Numbered from the stretch's first letter, positions 26,118 to 35,079 are shown. The stretch is 64,000 nucleotides of DNA from Alphaproteobacteria bacterium (GCA_016699735.1 CP065008.1:2635001-2699000); one strand, 5' to 3'. The notes: generated from the letters alone by a model not told the origin. Translations and numbers: made by a program.

Positions 26118-27476
26118 ATGGGCAAACAGGGCGACAATCTGGAAAAGAACACGCTCGGCGGTCGTCTGGCGCGCTACGGGCGCGTTTCCGGCACGATGGC
26201 GGGTCTCGCGGCCCGTCTGGCCGGCGAAAAATACCTGGGAATCAAAATTGAGCGCGAAGAACACGCCCAGAAACTGGTGGAATCTCTGGGCAATCTCAAG
26301 GGTCCGCTCATGAAGGTAGGCCAGATTTTGGCCACCATCCCCGAAGCCCTGCCTCCGGAATACGCCCAGACCTTCCAGCAGCTCCAGTCCAACGCCCCGC
26401 CGATGGGCTGGCTGTTCGTCCGCCGCCGTATGAAGGCCGAACTGGGCCCGGACTGGGAAAAAAAATTCAAATCCTTCGAAAAGGAAGCCGCCGCCGCGGC
26501 CAGTCTGGGGCAGGTCCACAAGGCCGTCGCACATGATAGCCGCCTGCTCGCCTGCAAGCTGCAATACCCCGATATGCAATCGGCGATCGACGCCGACTTG
26601 AACCAGCTCAGGATAATATTTTCCATATACGAGCGCTATGATAAAGCCATCCAGACAACCCACATCCATCAGGAACTCTCCGACCGCTTGCGGGAGGAAC
26701 TGGACTACCACCTCGAAGCCCGCCACTGCCGCCTTTATGGTCATATGCTCCGCGATGAGAAAAACGTCCACGTCCCCGAAGTCGTGGAGGAACTCTCAAC
26801 CGCCCGCCTCCTGACCAGCACCTGGCTGGAGGGTGAAAAAATCCTGAACTTCAAGGACGCAAGCACAAAAACCCGCAACGCCATCGCCCTCAATATGTTC
26901 CGCGCCTGGTATGTCCCGCTCTATAATTACGGCGTCATCCACGGCGACCCGCATCTGGGCAATTACACCGTCCGCAAAGACCTCGCGATCAACCTGCTGG
27001 ATTTCGGCTGCATCCGCGTCTTCCCGACCAAATTCGTCGGCGGCGTCATCAACCTCTATAAAGCCTTGATGACAAACGACAACGACCTCGCCGTCCATGC
27101 CTACGAGACTTGGGGCTTCACCGGCCTGACCAAGGACCAGATCGAAACCCTGAACATTTGGGCCAATTTCCTCTACGGTCCGGTGATGGAGGATAAAATC
27201 AGGCCCATCGGCGAAGTCTCAAACGGCGTCTATGGCCGCGAAACGGCGGAAATCGTCCATAAAAAACTCCGCGAAGTCGGCGGCGTGAAGGTGCCTCGCG
27301 AATTCGTCTTCATGGACCGCGCCGCTCTGGGCCTCGGCTCCGTCTTCCTCCACCTGAAGGCGGAAATCAACTGGTACCGCGTTTTTAACGAGTTGATCGA
27401 AGGGTTTGATGAGAAGAAAATGGGCAGCACCCAAAAGGATGCCTTAAAAAAATTTTCTATCCCGGTAAGCGCCTAG
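26118..27476 (+). CDS. ABC1/AarF/UbiB-family atypical kinase
   Basis: 452 residues. The family-specific KxGQ motif is LMKVGQILATIPEALPPEY (residues about 65-83), followed by the AASLGQVH nucleotide loop. The kinase catalytic loop is VIHGDPHLGNYTV (HGDPHxGN) and the metal-binding DFG is LLDFGCIRVF. UbiB/COQ8 members support ubiquinone biosynthesis through an ATPase activity on lipid intermediates; other subgroups have unclear roles. It lacks the C-terminal double transmembrane helix of E. coli UbiB, so it is called only to family level. It is followed by an unrelated secreted protein. Confidence 0.85.
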   Translation: MGKQGDNLEKNTLGGRLARYGRVSGTMAGLAARLAGEKYLGIKIEREEHAQKLVESLGNLKGPLMKVGQILATIPEALPPEYAQTFQQLQSNAPPMGWLFVRRRMKAELGPDWEKKFKSFEKEAAAAASLGQVHKAVAHDSRLLACKLQYPDMQSAIDADLNQLRIIFSIYERYDKAIQTTHIHQELSDRLREELDYHLEARHCRLYGHMLRDEKNVHVPEVVEELSTARLLTSTWLEGEKILNFKDASTKTRNAIALNMFRAWYVPLYNYGVIHGDPHLGNYTVRKDLAINLLDFGCIRVFPTKFVGGVINLYKALMTNDNDLAVHAYETWGFTGLTKDQIETLNIWANFLYGPVMEDKIRPIGEVSNGVYGRETAEIVHKKLREVGGVKVPREFVFMDRAALGLGSVFLHLKAEINWYRVFNELIEGFDEKKMGSTQKDALKKFSIPVSA

Positions 27477-27549
27477 AAAAAATTTTCTCAAAAAAATGAG
27501 AACTGCGATAATAGAAGACAACAAAGGAAAAATTGAGGAATACACTGTC

Positions 27550-28914
27550 ATGAAAACCAAACTCCTGAATTTTTTATTTCTGGCTATAGCCTTCTTTGCT
27601 ACGGCAGCTCACGCCTTCTTTGGGTCAAGCGGTCCAAACCCCAATCTGGAAAAAATCAAGGTAATCCGCCAGGAGGTTCTCACGAGCACACAAGAAATAT
27701 GGAAATCCATTGAGAGCGAAACATCAAAGCTCAGAGCAGTGCACCAGCAAATTGATCAATTCACCCCGGAAAAAATTAATGCCCTGTCGTTAAAACTGAT
27801 TATGAACGAAATGGAAAAGCGTCAGGTCTGGGCACAAAAATTTGACGAACTGGCAGACTTCTTAAAACACGAATACAATCAAATTCCCCAAAAAGTCTCC
27901 TCAGCTACCGACATGGCCCCGGTTTTTCGGGATATGGTTCTAAAACACTACGAGAGCGAATTCGTTGAAACAGCAAAAAAAACAGGATACCTCTACCTGA
28001 CGAAAGCTAAAACCATTAACAACCTGATATACGATTTCTTTAAAAAACTGGCGGAAACGCGATTTCCCAAGGAACTGGGATCCAGCGCCACACCGGAAAA
28101 TATAAGCTTAGAAAATTTAAACGCTTTTAAGGGCGCTCTCACACTGGAAATGTGGGAAAACGCTAACGGGGATAAAAAAGAATTTGATGAGTTTGTTTCG
28201 CACTTCCATTTTAACCCGGCCGAGGACAGCGTCTACTATCAGGCGGCAACCCAATTATATATGCGTAATCCCGCGCTACAAAAGCAGCTTCAGGATAGCT
28301 TTATTGCATCCTTCTTTAGTGATGGACTTTTAAAAGCGGAAACAGACCTGAAATATAAAATTATACCTGTTATGAACACGGAGCTGCCCACAGCTCTGCC
28401 CAAAGCCTCTGGACAAGCACTCGAAAAATTCGCCCGGGAAAGTATGGGTGTGCTGAAAGGCTTTTACTCGAGCCCATCGGGTGCGGATACAAAATTTTGC
28501 CTTGTTTTCGCAGATGCCAGAGAGTTTGTAGGAATCGACTACAATCAGATTTTGAATCTGTATTTTCACAAGGACACGCCTTGGCAGATCGGCTTTTTTC
28601 AGGCCGTAAACGATGTTTTGTTTTCGGCGCAAACCAAACCCGAAACATACAAATCCAAACTCGGCGAAGCCGAAAACTTGCTGCGTTTGGCAAAAAAGGC
28701 GGCAGTGTCGTCTGTATCTGAGAACGCCCATTATAAGAAACTATTGGGTAAAAACAAATATAGTCCCCGGCGATTCTGCTTTTTAAGATACACGCTTTTG
28801 TCGGAGCTTCTGAAACTCCCAGAGCCCTCAAGAGAAGACGCGCTGAGGATGCTTTACACAAACGAGGCAACTGTAAAACCGATCAGCTCTCCGAGTCCGA
28901 AGAAAAAAAAATAA
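27550..28914 (+). CDS. Hypothetical secreted protein, helical
   Basis: 454 residues from ATG 27550, which begins a signal peptide (LLNFLFLAIAFFATAAHAFF). The open frame extends 18 codons upstream without support. The mature protein is almost entirely helical and charged, with no cysteine-rich or catalytic motif recognised. The tail is Lys-rich (SSPSPKKKK). It is clearly more AT-rich than the flanking UbiB-like gene. Codon use and lack of homologues I can recall suggest a lineage-specific or acquired gene. Periplasmic or outer-membrane-facing location is likely. Confidence 0.55.
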   Translation: MKTKLLNFLFLAIAFFATAAHAFFGSSGPNPNLEKIKVIRQEVLTSTQEIWKSIESETSKLRAVHQQIDQFTPEKINALSLKLIMNEMEKRQVWAQKFDELADFLKHEYNQIPQKVSSATDMAPVFRDMVLKHYESEFVETAKKTGYLYLTKAKTINNLIYDFFKKLAETRFPKELGSSATPENISLENLNAFKGALTLEMWENANGDKKEFDEFVSHFHFNPAEDSVYYQAATQLYMRNPALQKQLQDSFIASFFSDGLLKAETDLKYKIIPVMNTELPTALPKASGQALEKFARESMGVLKGFYSSPSGADTKFCLVFADAREFVGIDYNQILNLYFHKDTPWQIGFFQAVNDVLFSAQTKPETYKSKLGEAENLLRLAKKAAVSSVSENAHYKKLLGKNKYSPRRFCFLRYTLLSELLKLPEPSREDALRMLYTNEATVKPISSPSPKKKK

Positions 28915-29009
28915 CCCATACAAAAATCTGACATTAAGCTTCGATACCGTTACCGTATCACTGAACATTTAAGAGAGAATTCGCTACATAAAACGGTTAT
29001 GATGGACGA

Positions 29010-30401
29010 ATGAATGCCTCCTTCATTTTGTTGTCTCTGCTCATCCTTTTTGGATTCATTTTAGGATTTTTTGGCCTGACCGCCCATTATCTGCAGATTC
29101 CAACTCGAGCAAGGATGCTTGTTATGTCTGTGGCTTGCTTTCTGTTTAGCTTGGGCATCGCTATAAACAGTTTCAAGGACCCTCTGCAAGAAGAAGGCAT
29201 CTTGACAATTCCTAGATTGGACTTCCCTTTGCCCAGAGAATACGGGACACCCTCTCAATCATTATCCTTGCAGGGACAGAAGAAATTTACAGAGATAAAA
29301 AAAATAAGCCTGCCCTCAGCGGCTTCCGCACCGCCCGTCCTCTGGAAGGATCTGCTGATTTTTGGAACCGAAGATTCGGTCGTGCGCGCCCTGTCGCGCA
29401 CCAGCGGCGAACCGGTCTGGACGCTGCCAATAAAAAACCCTCTATCGGTTTTGGGCCTCAGCGCAGTAGACGGCAAGCTGTTCGCGGGAGAAAAGGAGAA
29501 CCGCTCAGGTTCGTCAAACTTCTATTGCATCGAGGCCCAAACAGGAAAAGTTCTATGGATGGTCTCTCTTCTGGGCGGAGCCAAAACTAACCCCTCTGCG
29601 AATAAAAGTATCGGGTTGCTGCTCATCGGCACCACAACAGGCGCCGCCCTTGCTCTTCATTACGCCTCCGGCGAGAAGCATTGGAAAACCGAATTAGGAC
29701 CGCTGGTCTCTGAGACGGTGTTTTTTAATAAAAAGGCATTCATTCTTTCAAACAGGTCCGACCTTCCGGGAAAAACGGCGCTAAGAGCCCTTGTAACCTA
29801 CAACAGCCGTGAATACTGGCATACTTTCCTTGAGGGCGAACCAATGGACCTGATCGCCATCGACGAGAAAACCGATGCACTGCTGATATTGACGATGCAA
29901 CACAGACCCACCGAAGACGCCGATCCCCAAAAAGCATGGATTCAGATGATGATACACAACGGCAAGATGAGATGGAGAGCCGAAGTCCCGCCGGATACCC
30001 TGCCCTCCCTGCTCTATTCCTCCAGGGAAAAGCTAGTGGTATTCACAACGCGGAGCGGCTTCTTGATCGCGCTCAACATTTACGACGGAAAGGAACTCTG
30101 GAGAGCCGAGGTCGGCAAGGAAACGCGCAGCGGTCCAAGCCTTTTTTTCCCCTTGAGCAACCCGATAATTGCCGCAGTGTCCCATGATGGGGTTTTCTCG
30201 TTACGCAGGGCACACGACGGCAAGGAAATAGCCCGCAGCACATTAGAACCGGGCGCCACAGTCCCCCCGGTCATGAGCGAAGATTCGGCCTATGTGTTGA
30301 CCCCCGGCCACCTCCATATTTTCGGCGGCCTGATGTCGCTGAAGGATAAACCAAGCCCCACACCGACAAAACCCAACAGCCAACCGGCGAAAAAGAAATA
30401 A
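29010..30401 (+). CDS. PQQ-like beta-propeller protein with N-terminal membrane anchor
   Basis: 463 residues. Two hydrophobic helices (SFILLSLLILFGFILGFFG and MLVMSVACFLFSLGIAI) precede a propeller made of PQQ-type repeats. These are recognised by LxxG-x3-G-x2-x-W blades such as ALSRTSGEPVWTLP, CIEAQTGKVLWMVSL, ALHYASGEKHWKTEL and ALNIYDGKELWRAEV. In BamB-like proteins such propellers act as scaffolds. Cofactor-binding residues of quinoprotein dehydrogenases are not evident. The C-terminus is Pro/Lys-rich. A GATAC-N7-GTATC dyad lies 50 bases upstream (28940-28957), possibly regulatory. Confidence 0.7.
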   Translation: MNASFILLSLLILFGFILGFFGLTAHYLQIPTRARMLVMSVACFLFSLGIAINSFKDPLQEEGILTIPRLDFPLPREYGTPSQSLSLQGQKKFTEIKKISLPSAASAPPVLWKDLLIFGTEDSVVRALSRTSGEPVWTLPIKNPLSVLGLSAVDGKLFAGEKENRSGSSNFYCIEAQTGKVLWMVSLLGGAKTNPSANKSIGLLLIGTTTGAALALHYASGEKHWKTELGPLVSETVFFNKKAFILSNRSDLPGKTALRALVTYNSREYWHTFLEGEPMDLIAIDEKTDALLILTMQHRPTEDADPQKAWIQMMIHNGKMRWRAEVPPDTLPSLLYSSREKLVVFTTRSGFLIALNIYDGKELWRAEVGKETRSGPSLFFPLSNPIIAAVSHDGVFSLRRAHDGKEIARSTLEPGATVPPVMSEDSAYVLTPGHLHIFGGLMSLKDKPSPTPTKPNSQPAKKK

Positions 30402-30424
30402 AATAAGGTCATCGGCTTTTAAAA

Positions 30425-32218
30425 TTAACGCTCCTGCCAGATCAACGACTCTTCCTTCGGCCAGCTCACGGCCCAGCCGAAATTGACGGTCGTCTCCTGC
30501 TGCGGCTCCAGGGTGCCGGACCAGCGCGTCGCCCCCTGCACTTGATCGATATCCTTCTCGTAACCCGCTGTGGTCTTATCGTTCAGGATGTCCACGACGA
30601 CCCGTTCGTCCTTCGACGAAGGAATGACCTCCACCACTTCGTATCGAACCGGATATTTATTAAGGTTCTTGATAACCGTCGAGAAATCCTTCTCCGTCAC
30701 GCTGGACTTGGCGATCAGTCCTGTTTCTGCCGTCTGGTCCTTGAGCATATTCCTTTTGACCGTCACGCCGTCATCAACCCCGAAAAACACTTTACCTTCC
30801 TCACCGGGCCGGATCAGGTCGTGTATGTAGCTTTGGCCGATGAACGCGCCGTCTCGGAAAAGATTCACCGGCCCCGGCAGGATCGGCGTCTCGCCCTTTA
30901 GCTTGATTTTAGCCACGATATAAGCCTCGGTGGTGATTTGCGGCTTGATCTGGACGAAAAGATCCGGCTCGGCGCTCACTTCCCCGATGGAAAGCTTGGC
31001 CTGCGTCCCGTCTGATTTGACGGTGGCCGGACCGGTCACCTTATATTCACCGACAAAACCGCCGGTATTGATCTGTGAAACCACCGGAGCGGGCGTCACA
31101 TCCCTCAAAACACGCTCCTCCTGCAGGCGTCTCCATCGGTGTAGAGGGTCTTCACCACCGCCACCTTCTTCCGGCAACTGCAAACGGTCCGTAGGGGTCT
31201 CCACTGGGACGGGCATGGTACTGTTGCCCTCCCGGACAGCTTTCTCAAAGGCAGCTTCCTCTGCGTCTTCGACAGCCTCAATGTATGATGGGGAGGCCTC
31301 CCCCGCGCCGGGGGCGGGAGGCTTATAAACAGATAACCACACGGAGGTTGTTTCCGGCAGCGCCGCACCCTGTCCCGGCTGCGCCGTGGACAGCGTCAGA
31401 GCGATATCCTGCCAGTCTTCGCCGCTATTCTGCCAGACCGACCCGTAATGAATGAAGTCCAGTTTTTTCGATGTCATATCGAGCCGTGCATCATAAATCG
31501 GCGCCCAGCCGACATTCGAAACTTGATAGCTGAGAACGACGTTCAGCATCGTCTTTTGATCGGCTTCGAAAGGAACGGTGACCGTATGGCTTTGCTTGTT
31601 CCCGCCGCGAACTTGGCGTAAATCCGCATTGATCTTGGCGATTTTATTGTTTGAATCCAGTATTTTTGCTTCTACGGCCAGTCCGGCCTTGAGATTGTCC
31701 AGAATCTTGGCAGACAGCCCGTCCGAAGCGGTGACCCAGGTATTATAATTAAGCGCCATCGCATCGGGGTTTTGCCCCTGCCCGAAAAAGACCTGCCGCG
31801 CCCATGTTTTAAGAAATTCGTTGGCCTCCGTCAGCGCCGCCTTTTCGGCCTCATAGGCTTTGATCGCGGCCTTTTCCTGCAACAGAAGGTCGCTGAGTTC
31901 CTGCACACGCGGAACCGTGAATTCCTCGGACGTATCACGCTTATGCGTAAGAGCGCCGAAAACGACGTTCGCCTCGGAATTTCCGCTGACCCGCAGGGAG
32001 TTGGTGAAAAGCCCTATGGGAAGACCCTTGAAGACAAGGTTATGCGCCCCCGCCGGAATTTCGATTTTCGCCGCGCGTGTAACGGTCGCCCGGTCGCTGT
32101 AAACCACGGCGGATTTAATCGCGCTTTCCACCGGAAGATCCTCCGCCCTCACAACGCCCGGCGCAAATACCAACGTGACGGCAAAACAAAGCAAACTGCG
32201 GCGAACGAAAAAGCTCAT
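30425..32218 (-). CDS. MuiA-like protein (DUF4140/DUF4139)
   Basis: 597 residues from ATG 32218 with a signal peptide (LLCFAVTLVFAPGVVRAE). The N-terminal DUF4140 domain is seen as AVVYSDRATVTRAAKIEIPA (residues about 35-130). A coiled coil follows (QELSDLLLQEKAAIKAYEAE), then the C-terminal DUF4139 beta domain with LSYQVSNVGWAPIYDARLD and ending YEVVEVIPSSKDERV. Related proteins are annotated as mucoidy inhibitor A, but the molecular role is unknown. Residues about 300-370 are a low-complexity Pro/Glu insertion. It converges with the PQQ gene (23-base gap). Confidence 0.8.
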   Translation of the reverse strand: MSFFVRRSLLCFAVTLVFAPGVVRAEDLPVESAIKSAVVYSDRATVTRAAKIEIPAGAHNLVFKGLPIGLFTNSLRVSGNSEANVVFGALTHKRDTSEEFTVPRVQELSDLLLQEKAAIKAYEAEKAALTEANEFLKTWARQVFFGQGQNPDAMALNYNTWVTASDGLSAKILDNLKAGLAVEAKILDSNNKIAKINADLRQVRGGNKQSHTVTVPFEADQKTMLNVVLSYQVSNVGWAPIYDARLDMTSKKLDFIHYGSVWQNSGEDWQDIALTLSTAQPGQGAALPETTSVWLSVYKPPAPGAGEASPSYIEAVEDAEEAAFEKAVREGNSTMPVPVETPTDRLQLPEEGGGGEDPLHRWRRLQEERVLRDVTPAPVVSQINTGGFVGEYKVTGPATVKSDGTQAKLSIGEVSAEPDLFVQIKPQITTEAYIVAKIKLKGETPILPGPVNLFRDGAFIGQSYIHDLIRPGEEGKVFFGVDDGVTVKRNMLKDQTAETGLIAKSSVTEKDFSTVIKNLNKYPVRYEVVEVIPSSKDERVVVDILNDKTTAGYEKDIDQVQGATRWSGTLEPQQETTVNFGWAVSWPKEESLIWQER

Positions 32219-32303
32219 GACCACGGCCCCCGATAAAATGGAAATATGATATGAGGCTATAGGATAAAAGCTGACGTAGCAAGGATCCGGGGATGGGGTG
32301 TCG

Positions 32304-33524
32304 TTACTTCTTCAAGGCCGAAAGTGCCTTGTCAAAGACAGGGATGGTCTCCTTGGCGTATTTCTCAATCTGCTTAACGACCTTTTCAAAAGCCTCCTGT
32401 GAGTCGTCCTGACCCTCATCACCGTCAATCGGGAAACTTTTGCTCTCGAGTCGCGTATATTTCTCCGTGATCTTTTTCCTTTTGCTCAACGGCACACCGC
32501 CTTCAATCAGTGTATTATAGTAAAGCTGCCGAACATCCTGTCTTCCCGGCCCGAGTACAAAGCGCATTCTTAGACGCGCCCTCTTGCGGTCGAGTTCAAA
32601 TTCAAGGAGCATAAGCCTATTGCTTCTCCAATCCTCGACGCTTTGAAAGTCAGGTAGGCTGTCCCATTCCTCGACAGCGAAGGACATAAGTGTAGCCGAG
32701 CTAATGTCGCAAACAACCCGCAAATCTGATGCCTCCGCCATCTTTGCGGCAATTTTCTCTCGTTCTTTATAAAGCTGTCCAAACAGACCACCAACATCGT
32801 CTGGCTGATGTTTCATCAGAAATTTAAGCGCTTCACTATGCTGGCTCCAAAGTTTTTCCGCCAGTTCTTCCAAATTTTCGTCTTTCAAATGATGCCTCCG
32901 TAACATTGCCAAATAAGCAGAGAGCAGAAGACGCGCATCAGAAGCACCCATCTGCTTCTGAACAACGCCGTCCAGTTCCTGCGCCACCGCATCCAAATTA
33001 AGAGTGATCCAGCCTATCCCGTCTTCATCGCTGGCATCGTCGCCATCCTTGGTGAGGAAGATAAAAAGATGCCTCCAACCATTTGCTTCAGGCCATTGCT
33101 CCTTAACAACTTCGCGGTAGCGTCGCAACTGACCGCTATGCTCCCCGGAGTCGATCTTCAGTTCAATAGCCACGATAAGCTTTATCTCGTTAACGATTGC
33201 AAGCAAATCTATGCGATGCCATTCCCGGCGTATCTGCGCTTTCTCAAAATCCATGAGGTGGACATCAAGAGGTGTGATGCCGCCTTCGGCTACGCCCCCC
33301 TGCACACGAGCGACTGCACGCATCAACGCACGTAGGCACTCAGAGCCAAATCCATGCGGCCTATAAGGATCAAGGCAGTATGCAAGGAAATGTCCATGCC
33401 GAACCTCTTGCCGTACCATTCCCACAGCCTCAAATGGACAGAATACGTCAAGGGATTTCTCGATAGCCTCGAAATCAGGATTGGCAATCAGCAACTTTTC
33501 CAACAAAGCTTCTTCAATCACCAC
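32304..33524 (-). CDS. PD-(D/E)XK nuclease superfamily protein (PDDEXK_20-like)
   Basis: About 406 residues. The nuclease core lies near residues 105-145: IDLLAIVN (Asp), IVAIELKID (E-x-K) and QLRRYREVV. A preceding HGHFLAYCLDPYRPHGFG segment is typical of this orphan group. The middle and C-terminal parts are helical with no second domain recognised. The start is uncertain: TTG 33539 has no ribosome-binding site, while GTG 33524 or 33521 follows GGGGAAG. The gene begins about 50 bases from the 3' end of tRNA-Arg, a classic insertion spot. Family members are found in defence and phage contexts; no partner is present here. Confidence 0.7.
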   Translation of the reverse strand: MVIEEALLEKLLIANPDFEAIEKSLDVFCPFEAVGMVRQEVRHGHFLAYCLDPYRPHGFGSECLRALMRAVARVQGGVAEGGITPLDVHLMDFEKAQIRREWHRIDLLAIVNEIKLIVAIELKIDSGEHSGQLRRYREVVKEQWPEANGWRHLFIFLTKDGDDASDEDGIGWITLNLDAVAQELDGVVQKQMGASDARLLLSAYLAMLRRHHLKDENLEELAEKLWSQHSEALKFLMKHQPDDVGGLFGQLYKEREKIAAKMAEASDLRVVCDISSATLMSFAVEEWDSLPDFQSVEDWRSNRLMLLEFELDRKRARLRMRFVLGPGRQDVRQLYYNTLIEGGVPLSKRKKITEKYTRLESKSFPIDGDEGQDDSQEAFEKVVKQIEKYAKETIPVFDKALSALKK

Positions 33525-33575
33525 TGCTTCCCCACACAAAGTTTTTTGGAGAAATAAAATTTGTATTATAATAAC

Positions 33576-33651
33576 TGGCGCGCTCGGCAGGATTCGAACC
33601 TGCGACCTTTGCCTCCGGAGGGCAACGCTCTATCCACTGAGCTACGAGCGC
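33576..33651 (-). tRNA. tRNA-Arg(CCG)
   Basis: The 76-base minus-strand cloverleaf is complete. Acceptor stem GCGCTCG pairs with CGAGCGC. The anticodon loop CTCCGGA gives anticodon CCG (plus-strand 33616-33618). The T arm is CGCAGGTTCGAATCCTGCC-like, and the discriminator G and CCA are encoded. It reads CGG arginine codons. Confidence 0.95.
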
Positions 33652-33687
33652 ACATGGCGTTTTTATAAGGGAAAACCCCCCGAAAAA

Positions 33688-33717
33688 CCAGAACAATATA
33701 AGCCAGAACAATATAAG
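33688..33717. repeat. Two perfect 15-bp tandem copies
   Basis: CCAGAACAATATAAG occurs at 33688-33702 and again at 33703-33717, directly between hairpin element copy 2 and the 5' side of tRNA-Arg. On the minus strand each unit contains TTATATTG. This may include promoter elements of the tRNA or mark an old insertion. Confidence 0.8.
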
Positions 33718-33718
33718 G

Positions 33719-33862
33719 AAGTGTGTACGCTCAATCGCAGGTTTTTGCGCCGAAAATGATGCTTTTTGAGAACCGCATCGCAGAATACTTAAAGTATTTG
33801 AGAAGCGGAAGCGCAAAAAAGCATCGTTTGCAGGCCAAAAAACAAGGATTGAGTGGACACTA
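33719..33862. repeat. Dispersed hairpin element, copy 2
   Basis: About 144 bp. The arms start with AGTGT then CTCAATC (33730-33736) and close with GATTGAG (33847-33853) then ACACT. A second paired block is GATGCTTTTT/AAAAAGCATC. The shared core occupies 33767-33812 (GAGAACCGCATCGCAGAATAC, five bases TTAAA, GTATTTGAGAAGCGGAAGCG). The right edge is the stop codon (TAG) of the minus-strand lipoprotein gene. Unlike copies 1 and 3, the left neighbour is a tRNA upstream region. Confidence 0.85.
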
Positions 33863-34504
33863 CTGCGCCGCTTTAAGCTGCGCCTGCGCGGCCTGCTTGT
33901 CTCTTTCAACCTGCGCCTGAATATCGGCAAACCCCGCCGAGGCATTGGCGTTGATCTGTTGTACCTGCGCGGCGTTGCTCTGCTGTTTGGGGAAATAGAC
34001 ATCCCCGAGAACCTGATTGGTCTTATGGGCATCGCAGGCCATAGCCCGGTCCCCCGGCTTCAGCCCGTCAAAGATCCCCCCGCAATCATCGCCATAAGCC
34101 GCCTGATCCTGCCGCGCCTGACCCTGGGATGTATTCATGACCAGAAGACCTTTCTTCTCCCATTCGGCGCACACGCCGTTCCCCACATAGCCGTCGCGGG
34201 TCACAATCATGCCGGGCGTCCCCTCCGCCTGCGCCGGATTGTCGATCGGGTAACGGCTGACATAACCGTTCTCGATATCCTTGAAGCAGGTGAAATACCC
34301 GTAAATCGGACTGCGGATCAGGATTCGCCCGCGCACAATATCCTCGCCTGTGATATTCGCGTTGACGCTGGTCTCGATCCCCTTGCCGAAATTATTCAGC
34401 GAGTTTTGCATTTTTTGACCGAACGAGCCGCCCTCCTGCCCGCCCTCCGTCGTCGTACACCCGGAAAGAACCAAAACCGCGAGAAAAAACCCTGCCGCTC
34501 TCAT
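33860..34504 (-). CDS. Hypothetical lipoprotein
   Basis: 214 residues with a lipoprotein signal peptide ending in the lipobox LSGC (AGFFLAVLVLSGC). The next stretch is Gly/Asn-rich. The middle contains four cysteines (YFTCFKD, NGVCAEW, GDDCGGI, AMACDAH) that could form two disulfides. The C-terminus is a Gln/Ala-rich helix (AQVERDKQAAQAQLKAAQ). No family is recognised. It should be anchored in the inner or outer membrane facing the periplasm. Its stop codon coincides with the edge of hairpin element copy 2. Confidence 0.6.
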   Translation of the reverse strand: MRAAGFFLAVLVLSGCTTTEGGQEGGSFGQKMQNSLNNFGKGIETSVNANITGEDIVRGRILIRSPIYGYFTCFKDIENGYVSRYPIDNPAQAEGTPGMIVTRDGYVGNGVCAEWEKKGLLVMNTSQGQARQDQAAYGDDCGGIFDGLKPGDRAMACDAHKTNQVLGDVYFPKQQSNAAQVQQINANASAGFADIQAQVERDKQAAQAQLKAAQ

Positions 34505-34564
34505 AAAAACCCCTGTCTGTTAAACTGTCTGTTCGTTGGATCACTCCGAATATAACGCAGGCAA

Positions 34565-34608
34565 TAAAAAAAGCATCCGGCAAGATTCTTGCCGGACGCC
34601 TCTTTTTT
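34565..34608. terminator. Bidirectional intrinsic terminator
   Basis: Stem CCGGCAAG/CTTGCCGG (34578-34595), extended by GCATCC/GGACGC with one mismatch. T-rich tracts follow on both strands (T6 on plus at 34603, A7 on plus at 34566). It closes the minus-strand CBS gene; nothing on the plus strand needs it. Confidence 0.8.
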
Positions 34609-34632
34609 GCACGTCCCTAGGAAAGCCGTGCG

Positions 34633-35079
34633 TTAAGCGGCCTTTTTCTTCTTCCGATCAAGAACACAGGCCGTAATCTGCTGCTCCGTCTGGCCGATAT
34701 TGGCGCGGCTCGCCGCCTGCGCCAGATCGCCCACCGAAATGACACCGACAAGGCGCTTGTCGCGGTTGACGACGGGAAGACGCCGAACCTTGATTTCGCC
34801 CAGATTATTGCAAATCTCCTCGACATCCTGATCGTCGAAACAATAGAACGTCTTTGCGGTCATCACGTCCCGCACCTGCGCCTTCGCGGGGTCTTTCCCG
34901 GCGGCCACGGCGCGGATGACGATATCCCGGTCGGTGATCATCCCGATCATCCGGTCATTCTCGCCCACGGGCAGGAAGCCGATATCCTTGTTCTTCATGA
35001 TTTTCGCAGCCTGCTTGATCGGCGCATCCGGCGCAATCCACTCGCAGCCTTTCGTCATAATATCCTTAACCTTCGGCAT
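34633..35079 (-). CDS. CBS-pair domain protein
   Basis: 148 residues made of two CBS motifs: VKDIMTKGCEWIAPDAPI with FLPVGENDRMIGMITDRDI, and VRDVMTAKTFYCFDDQDV with RRLPVVNRDKRLVGVIS. Stand-alone CBS pairs bind adenosine nucleotides and often regulate a partner enzyme or transporter. The partner here is unknown. The C-terminal 20 residues are basic (DRKKKKAA). It is a single-gene unit with a strong terminator and an 87-base gap to the ABC gene upstream. Confidence 0.88.
   Translation of the reverse strand: MPKVKDIMTKGCEWIAPDAPIKQAAKIMKNKDIGFLPVGENDRMIGMITDRDIVIRAVAAGKDPAKAQVRDVMTAKTFYCFDDQDVEEICNNLGEIKVRRLPVVNRDKRLVGVISVGDLAQAASRANIGQTEQQITACVLDRKKKKAA

Noticed and set aside
33688..33717. 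Possible CRISPR-like repeat
   Set aside because: Only two directly adjacent 15-bp copies without spacers; no cas genes in the window.
33723..33920. Short frames encoding ENRIAEY-like peptides at 13972, 33723 and 60655
   Set aside because: These are translations of the hairpin element in different frames; similarity comes from the repeated DNA, not from a gene family.
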